Source: Chryseobacterium sp. 52 (GTDB lineage Bacteria > Bacteroidota > Bacteroidia > Flavobacteriales > Weeksellaceae). From it: a stretch of 64,000 bases of DNA. Below are positions 27,477 to 35,840 of the stretch, in pieces. Location of the stretch: NCBI RefSeq assembly GCF_002754245.1, contig NZ_PEEX01000001.1:992001-1056000 (forward strand), written 5' to 3'. Both the position numbers and the translations under genes were made by a program. Positions within the stretch are counted from its first letter, which is position 1; each line of letters opens with the position of its first letter. The notes under the pieces were generated by a model. The model was not told the origin of the DNA, did not search any database, and was given only the letters and a program-made list of their open reading frames with translations.

Positions 27477-28520
27477 ATGAAACAGGCTTTTAAAGGTTTA
27501 ATCCTACTTTTTTCAATACTTTTAATGAGTTGCAAAGGATATGGGCAGGACAAGGACGACTATTCTAAGAAGATTGACAGTTTAATCCAGACAACAAATC
27601 CAAGAAGTTTTAATGGTGTTATTCTGATTACACAAAAAGGGAAAACTAAATACACAAAAGCCTTTGGTTTTTCAAATTTTGAAAAGAAAATTCCATTAAC
27701 AACAAATGACAACTTTATTATTATGTCTAACAGCAAACAAGTTACGGCTGTTTTGATTTTAAAGGAAGTTGAAAAAGGAAAAATTGATCTACGAAGTCCA
27801 ATTAGAAAGTATTTACCTGACTTGAAACAGACTTGGGCAGATACAGTTACCGTACATCAATTACTTAACTTTTCGGCAGGCATAACAGATATTGATAAAC
27901 CACTCATTTTTAAACCAGGAACGGACTTTAAATATGGTAATACAGCTTATATTATGCTGGGTAAAATAGTTGAAAAAGTTACAGGTAGAAAATACATTGA
28001 TGTTGCCAATGACTTGTTTAAAGAGTTCAAAATGAAAAACACGTTTTGTTTTGAACTGGATAAACCACAAAATCGGGTTCAAGGTTATCGCAATACAAAC
28101 AATAATTTTAAATTGGTAGATAAACCAATCGATACCAATGATATGGTTTCTGCGGCAGGTGTAGTTTCAAATATTAAAGACTTGAATATTTGGGATGCAA
28201 AATTACATAATGGCAAAATTTTGAATCCGGCCACATATAAACGGATGATAAGTTATGATATTACTGCACAACATAGTGCTTTTGGTAAAGAAAAAATTGG
28301 TTATGGATATGGAGTTAGAATTAGCGACAAAACACCAATAAAATATATTGGTCATACAGGAGGCGGTTCAGGCTTCGTTTCTTTTAAGGTTTATTTCCCT
28401 ACGACAGACGTGGACGTTGTCGTTTTAGAAAATCAATCAAACGAAAATTTTGATTTGTTTTACGAATTTGAAATAAAAATCCGAGAGATAATAATGAATA
28501 GCAGCTTAATGAAAAAGTAA
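27477..28520 (+). CDS. Serine hydrolase of the beta-lactamase/transpeptidase family (lipoprotein)
   Basis: A 347-residue protein of the class C beta-lactamase/esterase/DD-peptidase fold. It has a lipoprotein signal (residues 1-19, LLMSC). The catalytic SxxK is S84-N-S-K87, then the YGN triad (Tyr-x-Asn) in FKYGNTAYIMLG and a C-terminal HTGGGSG in place of KTG. These residues support hydrolase activity, but the physiological substrate is unknown; such proteins may be esterases, D-amino peptidases or cell-wall enzymes rather than resistance enzymes. It sits between two copies of the prfA 3' end, without a mobility gene, and looks AT-richer than its neighbours (20 of 60 GC in one sampled line). 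Confidence 0.88.
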   Translation: MKQAFKGLILLFSILLMSCKGYGQDKDDYSKKIDSLIQTTNPRSFNGVILITQKGKTKYTKAFGFSNFEKKIPLTTNDNFIIMSNSKQVTAVLILKEVEKGKIDLRSPIRKYLPDLKQTWADTVTVHQLLNFSAGITDIDKPLIFKPGTDFKYGNTAYIMLGKIVEKVTGRKYIDVANDLFKEFKMKNTFCFELDKPQNRVQGYRNTNNNFKLVDKPIDTNDMVSAAGVVSNIKDLNIWDAKLHNGKILNPATYKRMISYDITAQHSAFGKEKIGYGYGVRISDKTPIKYIGHTGGGSGFVSFKVYFPTTDVDVVVLENQSNENFDLFYEFEIKIREIIMNSSLMKK

Positions 28521-28578
28521 CTAAAAATCAATAAGACAGCTTGTTGCTTCTGCTTGATTTAATGATAATGATCTGCCG

Positions 28579-28888
28579 GCAGGCACGTTCTCAGCTGGCT
28601 AACCGTGAGTTGGCAATGGAAATGCTGAGAACCAAACTATACGACATCGAATTACAAAAAGTTCAGGGTGATATTGCGGCACAACGTAAATCAATGGTTT
28701 CTACCGGTGACCGTTCTGCCAAGATCAAAACGTACAATTATCCTCAGGGAAGAGTCGCAGATCACAGAATCAACAAATCGATGTATAATCTGGATGCTTA
28801 TATGAATGGAGATATCTCTGAAATGATAGATGCCGTGATCATGGCGGAAAATGCAGAGAAGATGAAGGGAGAAGAGGAGAACTACTAA
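28579..28888 (+). pseudogene. prfA: Displaced 3' fragment of prfA
   Basis: This segment encodes the last 103 residues of release factor 1 plus the stop, in frame, with about 13 base differences from the intact gene at 26857-27166. Only two change an amino acid (T to A in GRVxDH, D to E near the end). It lacks the GGQ domain and the rest of the protein, and the sequence before it (28521-28578) is unrelated to prfA. It is therefore a remnant of the native or donor gene left after an insertion, not a functional gene. The open frame that covers it starts 38 bp upstream by chance. Confidence 0.9.
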
Positions 28889-28957
28889 ATATAAATCAGG
28901 CTCTTGAATTTCAGGAACTTTTTTTGCTTTACCAGTCAATGTATTTAAACTAAACGC

Positions 28958-29629
28958 ATGAAAAAAACGATGAGATTTTTATTTTTGATGCTGCTGTTCT
29001 GTAGCCAGAGCATTTTTGCACAAACTAAAACATTAAAACCGGAACAGGTATTCGGGATGTATTTTGATACTTTTGTAAAACAGGATGAACGTGCTCTTCA
29101 GCAATTGAATACCTATCTTACCCCATTTCTGGGAGCAGAAAATACGTATACAGTTGACCTTAAGAAATCCAATACCCAGGAAGTTCAAAGTCTTACTCAG
29201 ATTTTCCTTGCAAACCTTCCTAAAGAAACAGCAGATGGCTGTAAGGTGGAAGCAGGAGAATATTTCAATGCTCTTTTAAGCAATTTAAAGAACACAAAAT
29301 ACGTTGTAAAAAATATAAAAGAAGTCAAAAATGACTATGCCGAAAACAGCTTTTTGACAGAACTTACAGTAGATATTAGTTTTTCCGTTCCTGCACAGAT
29401 TTCTGAGGTAAAGCTTGATGATGCAAAGAAAATGAAGACTGAAGACCTGAAGAAATATTTGAAAAATAAAACAGAAGCCTTTGCTAAAGCAGGAAAGAGA
29501 GTTTCTGAGCAACAGGTTTTTAAGCTTTATCAGATTAAAAAAGAGGGAAATACCTACTACTGGAACGGCGGTCCACAGGAATTGGTATGGAAACTGAATG
29601 ATTTCTACTTCAAAACCCTAAATCACTAG
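28958..29629 (+). CDS. Secreted protein of unknown function, first of a tandem pair
   Basis: A 223-residue protein with a cleaved signal peptide (residues 1-22, ending IFAQ). I do not recognise a family. It is a clear paralogue of the next gene: both carry KPxEVFxMYFxTFVxxD near the N-terminus, a PAxxSEV segment in the middle, and YYWNGxPxELVxxLxDFYF at the end. The helical, Lys-rich composition and lack of Cys or catalytic motifs suggest a small periplasmic binding or structural protein. It lies 70 bp after the prfA remnant and 18 bp before its paralogue. Confidence 0.75.
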   Translation: MKKTMRFLFLMLLFCSQSIFAQTKTLKPEQVFGMYFDTFVKQDERALQQLNTYLTPFLGAENTYTVDLKKSNTQEVQSLTQIFLANLPKETADGCKVEAGEYFNALLSNLKNTKYVVKNIKEVKNDYAENSFLTELTVDISFSVPAQISEVKLDDAKKMKTEDLKKYLKNKTEAFAKAGKRVSEQQVFKLYQIKKEGNTYYWNGGPQELVWKLNDFYFKTLNH

Positions 29630-29647
29630 AAATACCAACATATAAAT

Positions 29648-30322
29648 ATGAAGAATTTTAAGATCGTCTTAGTGCTGATGCTGGCCATATTAAGCCAAAA
29701 CCTGGCTGCACAGACAGAAGTGAAGAAACCTTCAGAAGTATTTGATATGTACTTTGGGACTTTCGTAAACAACGACACTGCCGTTCTGAATAAGCTGAAC
29801 GATTATTTAAGACCTACAGTAGAAGGCGAAAATGCATATCAGGTAGATTTTAAAACCGTTTCTCAGGATATGATGAAAGAAAGCACGGATAATTTTTTAT
29901 CTGTTTTTTCTAAAGCAACAGCGGAGGCATGCAGAAAAGAGGCAGAAGAGTACTTTAGTGCCATGATGGAGAACTTTAAAAACGGAAAGCTTACTGTGAA
30001 AGAGGTAAAAGTTGTTCAGAATGAATACATTGAAGACCAGAAGATTGCTGAAATTAATTATTCGGTAAGTTTCAAGGTTCCTGCAAAATTTTCTGAGGTT
30101 CCTGCAGGAGACATTAAAAAAGTAAAGCCTGAAGACCTGAAAAAATACCTGATTCAAAGTGTACAGGATTTTAAAAATGCAGACAAAACAGTAGTTACTG
30201 AGCAAAAATTTAGTCTTTATCAGCTTAGCGAAGGTGGGAAAATCTATTACTGGAACGGGAGTCCGGATGAAATTGTTTCAGGACTGACCGATTTTTATTT
30301 TGAAAGCTTCGGATCTAAATAA
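29648..30322 (+). CDS. Secreted protein of unknown function, second of a tandem pair
   Basis: A 224-residue paralogue of the preceding gene, with a signal peptide (residues 1-21, ending LAAQ). The best-kept parts are the N-terminal EVFDMYFGTFVNNDTAVLNKLNDYL and the C-terminal IYYWNGSPDEIVSGLTDFYF; the middle is more diverged. Starting 18 bp after its neighbour, it is surely in the same operon. The tight pairing suggests gene duplication followed by divergence, perhaps giving two subunits of one complex. Function unknown. Confidence 0.75.
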   Translation: MKNFKIVLVLMLAILSQNLAAQTEVKKPSEVFDMYFGTFVNNDTAVLNKLNDYLRPTVEGENAYQVDFKTVSQDMMKESTDNFLSVFSKATAEACRKEAEEYFSAMMENFKNGKLTVKEVKVVQNEYIEDQKIAEINYSVSFKVPAKFSEVPAGDIKKVKPEDLKKYLIQSVQDFKNADKTVVTEQKFSLYQLSEGGKIYYWNGSPDEIVSGLTDFYFESFGSK

Positions 30323-30349
30323 TGATCCATAAAAAATATTTATTTAATG

Positions 30350-30376
30350 AAAAGCCTTGATATCAGGGCTTTTTTT
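30350..30376 (+). terminator. Hairpin terminator after the tandem paralogues
   Basis: AAAAGCC and GGCTTTT arms enclose TTGATATCAG, with a T-run following. It ends the message of the two secreted paralogues. Confidence 0.8.
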
Positions 30377-30416
30377 ATTTCAGATACTTTGCGTATTTTT
30401 GAGAAAACCCTTGATT

Positions 30417-32519
30417 ATGAATTTTAAGCCTATCTTATTAACTGCTGGAGTATTGTTTTCAGCAACTTTTTATTCTCAAAAAATGAATTATCCTAAAGCA
30501 TTAAAAGGCAGCCAGACAGATACTTATTTCGGAAGCGCTGTTTCTGATCCTTTCAGAGATCTGGAAAATGATTCTGAAGCTACAAAGAAATGGGTAGATG
30601 AAGAAGTATCTTACAGCCAGAATTATCTTTCAAAAATTCCGTTCAGAGACAAGATCAAGGACCAGTTAAGAGATATCTGGAATTACGAGAAAATTTCGGC
30701 CCCTTTCAAAGAAGGAGATTTTACCTATTACTATAAAAATGACGGTCTTCAGGCCCAGTCTATCTTATACAGAACAAACAATAAGACCAAAGCGACAGAC
30801 ATATTTTTAGATCCCAATAAGTTCTCAGATAAAGGAACCACTTCGCTTTCCAATCTGTCATTCAACAAAAAAGGGAATCTTGCAGCCTACTCTATTTCCG
30901 AAGGGGGAAGCGACTGGAACAAGATTATTATCATTGATGTGGTTACCAAAAAACAGATTGATGAAACATTAGTAGATGTGAAATTTAGCGGAATTTCCTG
31001 GCAGGGCGATGAAGGATTCTATTATTCAAGCTATGATAAGCCGAAAGAAGGAACCGTACTTTCCGGAATGACCGACAAGCATAAAGTGTTTTTCCACAAA
31101 TTAGGAACAGAGCAGTCTGAAGACAAACTGATTTTCGGTGGTGATAAAACCCCTAGAAGATATTTAGGGGCAGGGGTTTCTGAAGACCAGAGATATCTGA
31201 TCATTTCTGCAGCTAATGCAACCAATGGAAACGAATTATACATTAAAGATTTAAAGAAAGGAGGCGATTTTGTACAGATCAACAAAGGATTTGATATTAA
31301 CGTCAATATTGTAGATACTCAGGGAGATGATCTCTTCATCTTCACCGATAAAGACGCTCCCAATATGCGTCTGGTAAAAACAAGCATTAAAAATCCTTCT
31401 CCGGATACCTGGAAAGACGTCATCCCGCAGACAGAAAATGTTTTGGGGGTTTCTTCAGGCGGCGGATATTTCTTTGCCACCTATATGATTGATGCTATCG
31501 ACAAGGTAAAACAGTTTGATAAGACCGGAAAGCTGGTTAGAGACATTGAACTTCCGGGAAAAGGAAATATCGGAGGCTTTGGCGGTAAAGAAGAAGAAAA
31601 AGAACTGTATTTCTCTTTCAGTAACTATATTACGCCTGGAACTACGTATAAATTTAATGCAGATTCAGGGAAATCAGAAATTTATCAGAAACCAAAAGTG
31701 AAATTTAATCCTGAGGATTATGTTTCTGAACAGGTATTCTATACATCAAAAGACGGGACTAAGGTTCCTATGATGATCAATTATAAAAAAGGAACCCAAC
31801 TGAACGGTAAAAATCCTACGATTCTCTATTCTTACGGAGGATTCAATATCAGTCTTCAGCCTTCATTCTCAGTAGTGAATGCAATCTGGATGGAAAACGG
31901 AGGAATCTATGCGGTACCGAATATCCGTGGAGGTGGAGAATATGGTAAAAAATGGCACGATGCAGGAACGAAGACACAGAAGAAAAATGTGTTTGAAGAC
32001 TTCATTGCTGCAGGAGAATATCTTCAGAGCAAAGGCTATACTTCAAAAGAATATATGGCATTGTCAGGAAGATCAAATGGTGGCCTTCTTGTTGGGGCAA
32101 CAATGACGATGCGTCCTGATCTGGCAAAAGTAGCCTTCCCGGGTGTGGGTGTTCTGGATATGCTGAGATACAACAAGTTCACCGCTGGTGCGGGCTGGTC
32201 ATATGACTATGGAACAGCAGAAGACAGCAAAGAAATGTTTGAATATCTTAAATCCTATTCTCCGGTACATAATGTGAAAAAGGGAACATGTTATCCTTCT
32301 ACAATGATTATTACCAGCGATCATGATGACAGAGTAGTTCCTGCGCATTCTTTCAAATTCGGAGCCGAACTTCAGGAAAAACAAGGATGTAAAAACCCTG
32401 TTTTATTAAGAATTGAGAAAAATGCAGGCCATGGAGCAGGAAGAGCAACAGACCAGGTAATTAGTGAAAATGCAGATCTTATATCATTTGCTTTATATGA
32501 AATGGGAATAAAGAAATAG
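30417..32519 (+). CDS. Prolyl oligopeptidase family serine peptidase (S9A)
   Basis: A 700-residue secreted peptidase that cleaves short peptides after proline. A signal peptide covers residues 1-20 (ending FYSQ). A seven-bladed propeller domain occupies about 75-410. The alpha/beta-hydrolase catalytic domain follows, with the nucleophile S553 in GRSNGG, Asp in TSDHDDRVVP and His in NAGHGAGRAT. The start at 30417 is chosen because it gives the signal peptide; a longer frame lies over the promoter. -7 element TATTTTTG is at 30394-30401, leaving a very short leader. A terminator follows at 32543. Confidence 0.93.
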   Translation: MNFKPILLTAGVLFSATFYSQKMNYPKALKGSQTDTYFGSAVSDPFRDLENDSEATKKWVDEEVSYSQNYLSKIPFRDKIKDQLRDIWNYEKISAPFKEGDFTYYYKNDGLQAQSILYRTNNKTKATDIFLDPNKFSDKGTTSLSNLSFNKKGNLAAYSISEGGSDWNKIIIIDVVTKKQIDETLVDVKFSGISWQGDEGFYYSSYDKPKEGTVLSGMTDKHKVFFHKLGTEQSEDKLIFGGDKTPRRYLGAGVSEDQRYLIISAANATNGNELYIKDLKKGGDFVQINKGFDINVNIVDTQGDDLFIFTDKDAPNMRLVKTSIKNPSPDTWKDVIPQTENVLGVSSGGGYFFATYMIDAIDKVKQFDKTGKLVRDIELPGKGNIGGFGGKEEEKELYFSFSNYITPGTTYKFNADSGKSEIYQKPKVKFNPEDYVSEQVFYTSKDGTKVPMMINYKKGTQLNGKNPTILYSYGGFNISLQPSFSVVNAIWMENGGIYAVPNIRGGGEYGKKWHDAGTKTQKKNVFEDFIAAGEYLQSKGYTSKEYMALSGRSNGGLLVGATMTMRPDLAKVAFPGVGVLDMLRYNKFTAGAGWSYDYGTAEDSKEMFEYLKSYSPVHNVKKGTCYPSTMIITSDHDDRVVPAHSFKFGAELQEKQGCKNPVLLRIEKNAGHGAGRATDQVISENADLISFALYEMGIKK

Positions 32520-32542
32520 TTAATAATAACAAAAAAAGAACC

Positions 32543-32579
32543 AAAGTGGCTAGTTTTATTAAAATTAGCCACTTTTTTT
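32543..32579 (+). terminator. Hairpin terminator
   Basis: AAAGTGGCTA (32543-32552) pairs with TAGCCACTTT (32565-32574) and a T-run follows. It ends the prolyl oligopeptidase message. Confidence 0.88.
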
Positions 32580-32581
32580 AA

Positions 32582-32610
32582 TTGTACTATGCATTAAATT
32601 CTTACTTTTG
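32582..32610 (+). promoter_or_regulatory. Promoter of the T9SS metzincin gene
   Basis: TTG (32582-32584) and TACTTTTG (32603-32610) are 18 bp apart, close to consensus, and lie 46 bp before the start codon. Confidence 0.6.
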
Positions 32611-32655
32611 TTCTGGATATTTAAAATTTATTAATTCTATTCATGTAGATCAGTT

Positions 32656-35600
32656 ATGAAAAAAAGAATTTTACTAGTTTGTGCATTGGCAGGTAGTTTA
32701 GCCAGCTTAAATGCACAGAGGTGGTCACCTGCCTCACAAAAAACTTCTGAAATCAGAAAGGAAGTTGAAGTTCAGTACTCTTACAAAGTAGATCTTGCAT
32801 CACTTAGAAATCTTTTAAAAGATGCAGTAGAAACAGGTAAAGGCGCAAAAGCGGTTATTGTTTCTCTTCCTACAGCAGAGGGAAAAATTGAGAAATTTGC
32901 GGTATACAGTAATCCGGTTGTAGTACAGTCTATGGCGGACAGATATCAGTTAGGTTCTTATGTAGGAGTAGGGGTAGATGATCCTTCCAAGTATGTAAGA
33001 TTCAGTACGGCACCAACAGAATTGCAGTCTATGATCATCAAAGATGGTGTATTCCAGTTCATTGAGCCGATCACTACAGATAAGCAGACTTACGGAGTAT
33101 TCTATAAAACGAAAAAAACGGCAAGTGATAACGGATTTGAATGTTCTACAGAAGAAAAAGAGATTATTAAGGATATCAAGGCGTTGGAAGCTAACGGTAA
33201 AAAGAACCTTTCTAACTTAGGAGTGACCAGCAGACCTGCTATTACAAAATACAGAACATACAGACTGGCGCTTTCTACTTCAGGGGAATACACAAAGAAA
33301 TTTGACCCTTCAGGAGGTACTGTAAATACAGTGGTTCAGATGAATGCTACGATGACTCGTGTAAACGGTATTTTTGAAAAAGAATTCGGTATTAAAGCGA
33401 TCATTCAGGATCTTCCGGCTATCTTATACACAGATCCTGCAACAGATCCATATACAAATAACTTAAACCTTCAGCTTCAGCAGACTTTAACTAATATAGT
33501 TGGTAATGCCAATTATGACATGGGACACGTGTTCAATGCTGCAGGAGGAAACGGGAATGCCGGTTCTATTGCATCAACATGTGTAAACCCTGCAACTACA
33601 ACTTCTTTAGCGAAAGGTTCTGCATTTACTCAAAATACAAATCCAACAGGAGACCTTTTTGATATTGATTATGCTGCTCACGAAATGGGACACCAGTTGG
33701 GAGCTAACCATACATTCTCTCACGTTTCAGAAGGATCAGGTGTAAACATTGAACCGGGTGGTGGTACAACAATCATGGGATATGCAGGAATTACAGGAGA
33801 TAACGTACAGAATACAACTGATGCTTATTTCCATTATTCTTCCATTAATCAGATTTTGAACAGCCTTGATGGTAAAAATAGTTGTGGAACTTCAGAAACG
33901 ATTACAACAAATACAGCGCCTGTAATTGCAGCTCTTCCTGCTTACAATATTCCTAAAGGTACTGCCTATTATTTAGATGCATCTGCTACAGATACTGATG
34001 CTATTAAGTATTCTTGGGAACAGTATGACAGTGTTGATTCTTACAATTCTATCTCTGGTGACAGCGGATGGGGGTACAGTGCACAGGGAGCTTTAACAAG
34101 ATCTTATTTCGGAACAGCAAGCGGAAGAAGATATTTCCCAAGCTTACCATTAGTAATGAGCGGAGTTCTTACTAATAAAACGGTCTTCGGAAGTGCTACA
34201 AGTCCAAGTTGGGAAACAGTATCTTACGTTCCTAGAATTTTACATTATGCAGTGACTGTAAGAGATGAGAATGTAGGAAGACCTATGCTTTCTTCTTCTG
34301 AAACTACAGTTACCGTTGGAAATGACGGGCCGTTTAAATTTTCAGGACTTACAACTTCTACAACGTTGTATAACAATGCCTCTAATACAATCTCATGGGA
34401 TGTTGCCAGCACAAATGTAGCGCCTTATAATGCGACCAACGTAAAAATTGAGTACACTACAGATCTTGTAAACGGAGCAACGTGGACAGAATTGGTAGCT
34501 TCTACTCCAAATACAGGAAGCTATACTGCACAAATGCCGGCTAGTTTAACAGGAGCTGTTAAACTTAAGATTTCTGCCATCGGAAATGTATTCTACGCAG
34601 TGTCTCCACAATTAACTGTAGGTACAGCACCTACTTCTACTACAGCAGCGCCAACAGGTGTTTTTGCTTTAAAATCTGAGATTTTTAAAACGACAACCAG
34701 ACTGTCTTGGAACAGTGTACCTGGAGCTACATACTCTATTAATTACAGAAAAGTTGGACAAACCAACTGGTTAAATGCAACAAGCCCTACAAGCTCTGTT
34801 GTCCTTAGCGGTCTTGAAGATGAATCTAATTATGAGGCTCAGGTTGCAGCGGTTGTAAACACTGTGCCGGGAGCATTCTCATCAAACTATGCTTTCAAAA
34901 CAAAAGGTCTTACAACAGGGGTAGATTACTGTTTAATGACGACTGGAGGAAATAGTTTTGCCAGCTTTAGCTATAACAGTGGAATGGCTCAAATGAACAT
35001 CTCTAACCTGGCATATTCACAATTGACTTATAAGACTATTTTCAGTACTTATCAGGATTTTACTGAAGATGCAACGAAAATAATTAATTTAACGAAAGGA
35101 ACGCAATACACACTTTCTTATTTCAACGTAGGTAACACAACTGCTACTTATAATGATAACATGGAAGTATGGATTGATTATAACAGAAATGGTGTTTTTG
35201 AAACTTCTGAGAAAGTAGGTTCTGTAAGTACAGTTCCACCTAGTAGTGGTCAATATACAGGAACACTTTCATTTACCGTTCCTGCTACAGCTTATTCAGG
35301 AGATAAATTGTTAAGAATGCGAGTGGCAAATTCTTTCTTTAACAAGGCTACTGGGCCATGTGGATTCCCTTCAGTTCCTGTAAACGGAGGAGGAGTTATT
35401 TCACAAGGTTCATTTAAAGACTTCTCTGTGAAAATCACAAGCGGATTGGCAGTAAATGATGTAAACGGTCCAAAAACATCTGAAGTTTCTATCTATCCAA
35501 ACCCTGCAGATACTTTCGTAGAAGTTAAAAACCTGAAAGGAAAAGCTGATTACAGCATCTTCAGTGCAGACGGAAGATTAGTTCAGCAAGGTCAGACTGA

Positions 35601-35703
35601 TGGTAACAACAGAATTAATGTTGCATCATTGATCAAAGGAATGTATGTGATCACTCTGAAAGATGAGAAAAATACATACAATACTAAACTTATCAAAAAA
35701 TAA
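32656..35703 (+). CDS. T9SS-secreted reprolysin-like metalloprotease
   Basis: A 1015-residue secreted protease. Residues 1-20 are a signal peptide (ending LNAQ). A prodomain follows. The metzincin zinc site HEMGHQLGANH starts at H342, with the Met-turn GTTIMGYAG about 30 residues later. Downstream come a Fn3 domain (about 670-755), a GEVED-type domain with VWIDYNRNGVFETSEKVG (about 790-930), and a T9SS type A sorting domain in the last 70 residues (SIYPNPADTFVEVKN). It probably degrades protein or peptide substrates outside the cell. It has its own promoter and terminator. Confidence 0.92.
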   Translation: MKKRILLVCALAGSLASLNAQRWSPASQKTSEIRKEVEVQYSYKVDLASLRNLLKDAVETGKGAKAVIVSLPTAEGKIEKFAVYSNPVVVQSMADRYQLGSYVGVGVDDPSKYVRFSTAPTELQSMIIKDGVFQFIEPITTDKQTYGVFYKTKKTASDNGFECSTEEKEIIKDIKALEANGKKNLSNLGVTSRPAITKYRTYRLALSTSGEYTKKFDPSGGTVNTVVQMNATMTRVNGIFEKEFGIKAIIQDLPAILYTDPATDPYTNNLNLQLQQTLTNIVGNANYDMGHVFNAAGGNGNAGSIASTCVNPATTTSLAKGSAFTQNTNPTGDLFDIDYAAHEMGHQLGANHTFSHVSEGSGVNIEPGGGTTIMGYAGITGDNVQNTTDAYFHYSSINQILNSLDGKNSCGTSETITTNTAPVIAALPAYNIPKGTAYYLDASATDTDAIKYSWEQYDSVDSYNSISGDSGWGYSAQGALTRSYFGTASGRRYFPSLPLVMSGVLTNKTVFGSATSPSWETVSYVPRILHYAVTVRDENVGRPMLSSSETTVTVGNDGPFKFSGLTTSTTLYNNASNTISWDVASTNVAPYNATNVKIEYTTDLVNGATWTELVASTPNTGSYTAQMPASLTGAVKLKISAIGNVFYAVSPQLTVGTAPTSTTAAPTGVFALKSEIFKTTTRLSWNSVPGATYSINYRKVGQTNWLNATSPTSSVVLSGLEDESNYEAQVAAVVNTVPGAFSSNYAFKTKGLTTGVDYCLMTTGGNSFASFSYNSGMAQMNISNLAYSQLTYKTIFSTYQDFTEDATKIINLTKGTQYTLSYFNVGNTTATYNDNMEVWIDYNRNGVFETSEKVGSVSTVPPSSGQYTGTLSFTVPATAYSGDKLLRMRVANSFFNKATGPCGFPSVPVNGGGVISQGSFKDFSVKITSGLAVNDVNGPKTSEVSIYPNPADTFVEVKNLKGKADYSIFSADGRLVQQGQTDGNNRINVASLIKGMYVITLKDEKNTYNTKLIKK

Positions 35704-35724
35704 TAAGGAGTATATCAATAACTG

Positions 35725-35753
35725 AGACCGGGCATTTGCCCGGTCTTTTTTTT
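35725..35753 (+). terminator. Strong hairpin terminator
   Basis: AGACCGGGC (35725-35733) and GCCCGGTCT (35738-35746) pair perfectly around ATTT and are followed by a T-run. It ends the metalloprotease gene. Confidence 0.92.
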
Positions 35754-35840
35754 AGCTTAAAATTCAGAAAAACTGGATGTTAACATAAGTTTCATGTTTC
35801 GTTCAAAAAAATTAACTTTACGGAGACAAAAATTATTGGA

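Noticed and set aside
27477..28520. Serine hydrolase as a beta-lactamase resistance gene
   Set aside because: It has the general SxxK/YxN fold, but HTG replaces KTG and there is no sign of a resistance cassette; family members have many other roles.
28541..28888. Apparent 115-residue gene resembling the end of release factor 1
   Set aside because: It matches only the last third of prfA, lacks the GGQ domain, and its first codons come from unrelated sequence. It is the displaced 3' end of prfA, kept as a pseudogene.
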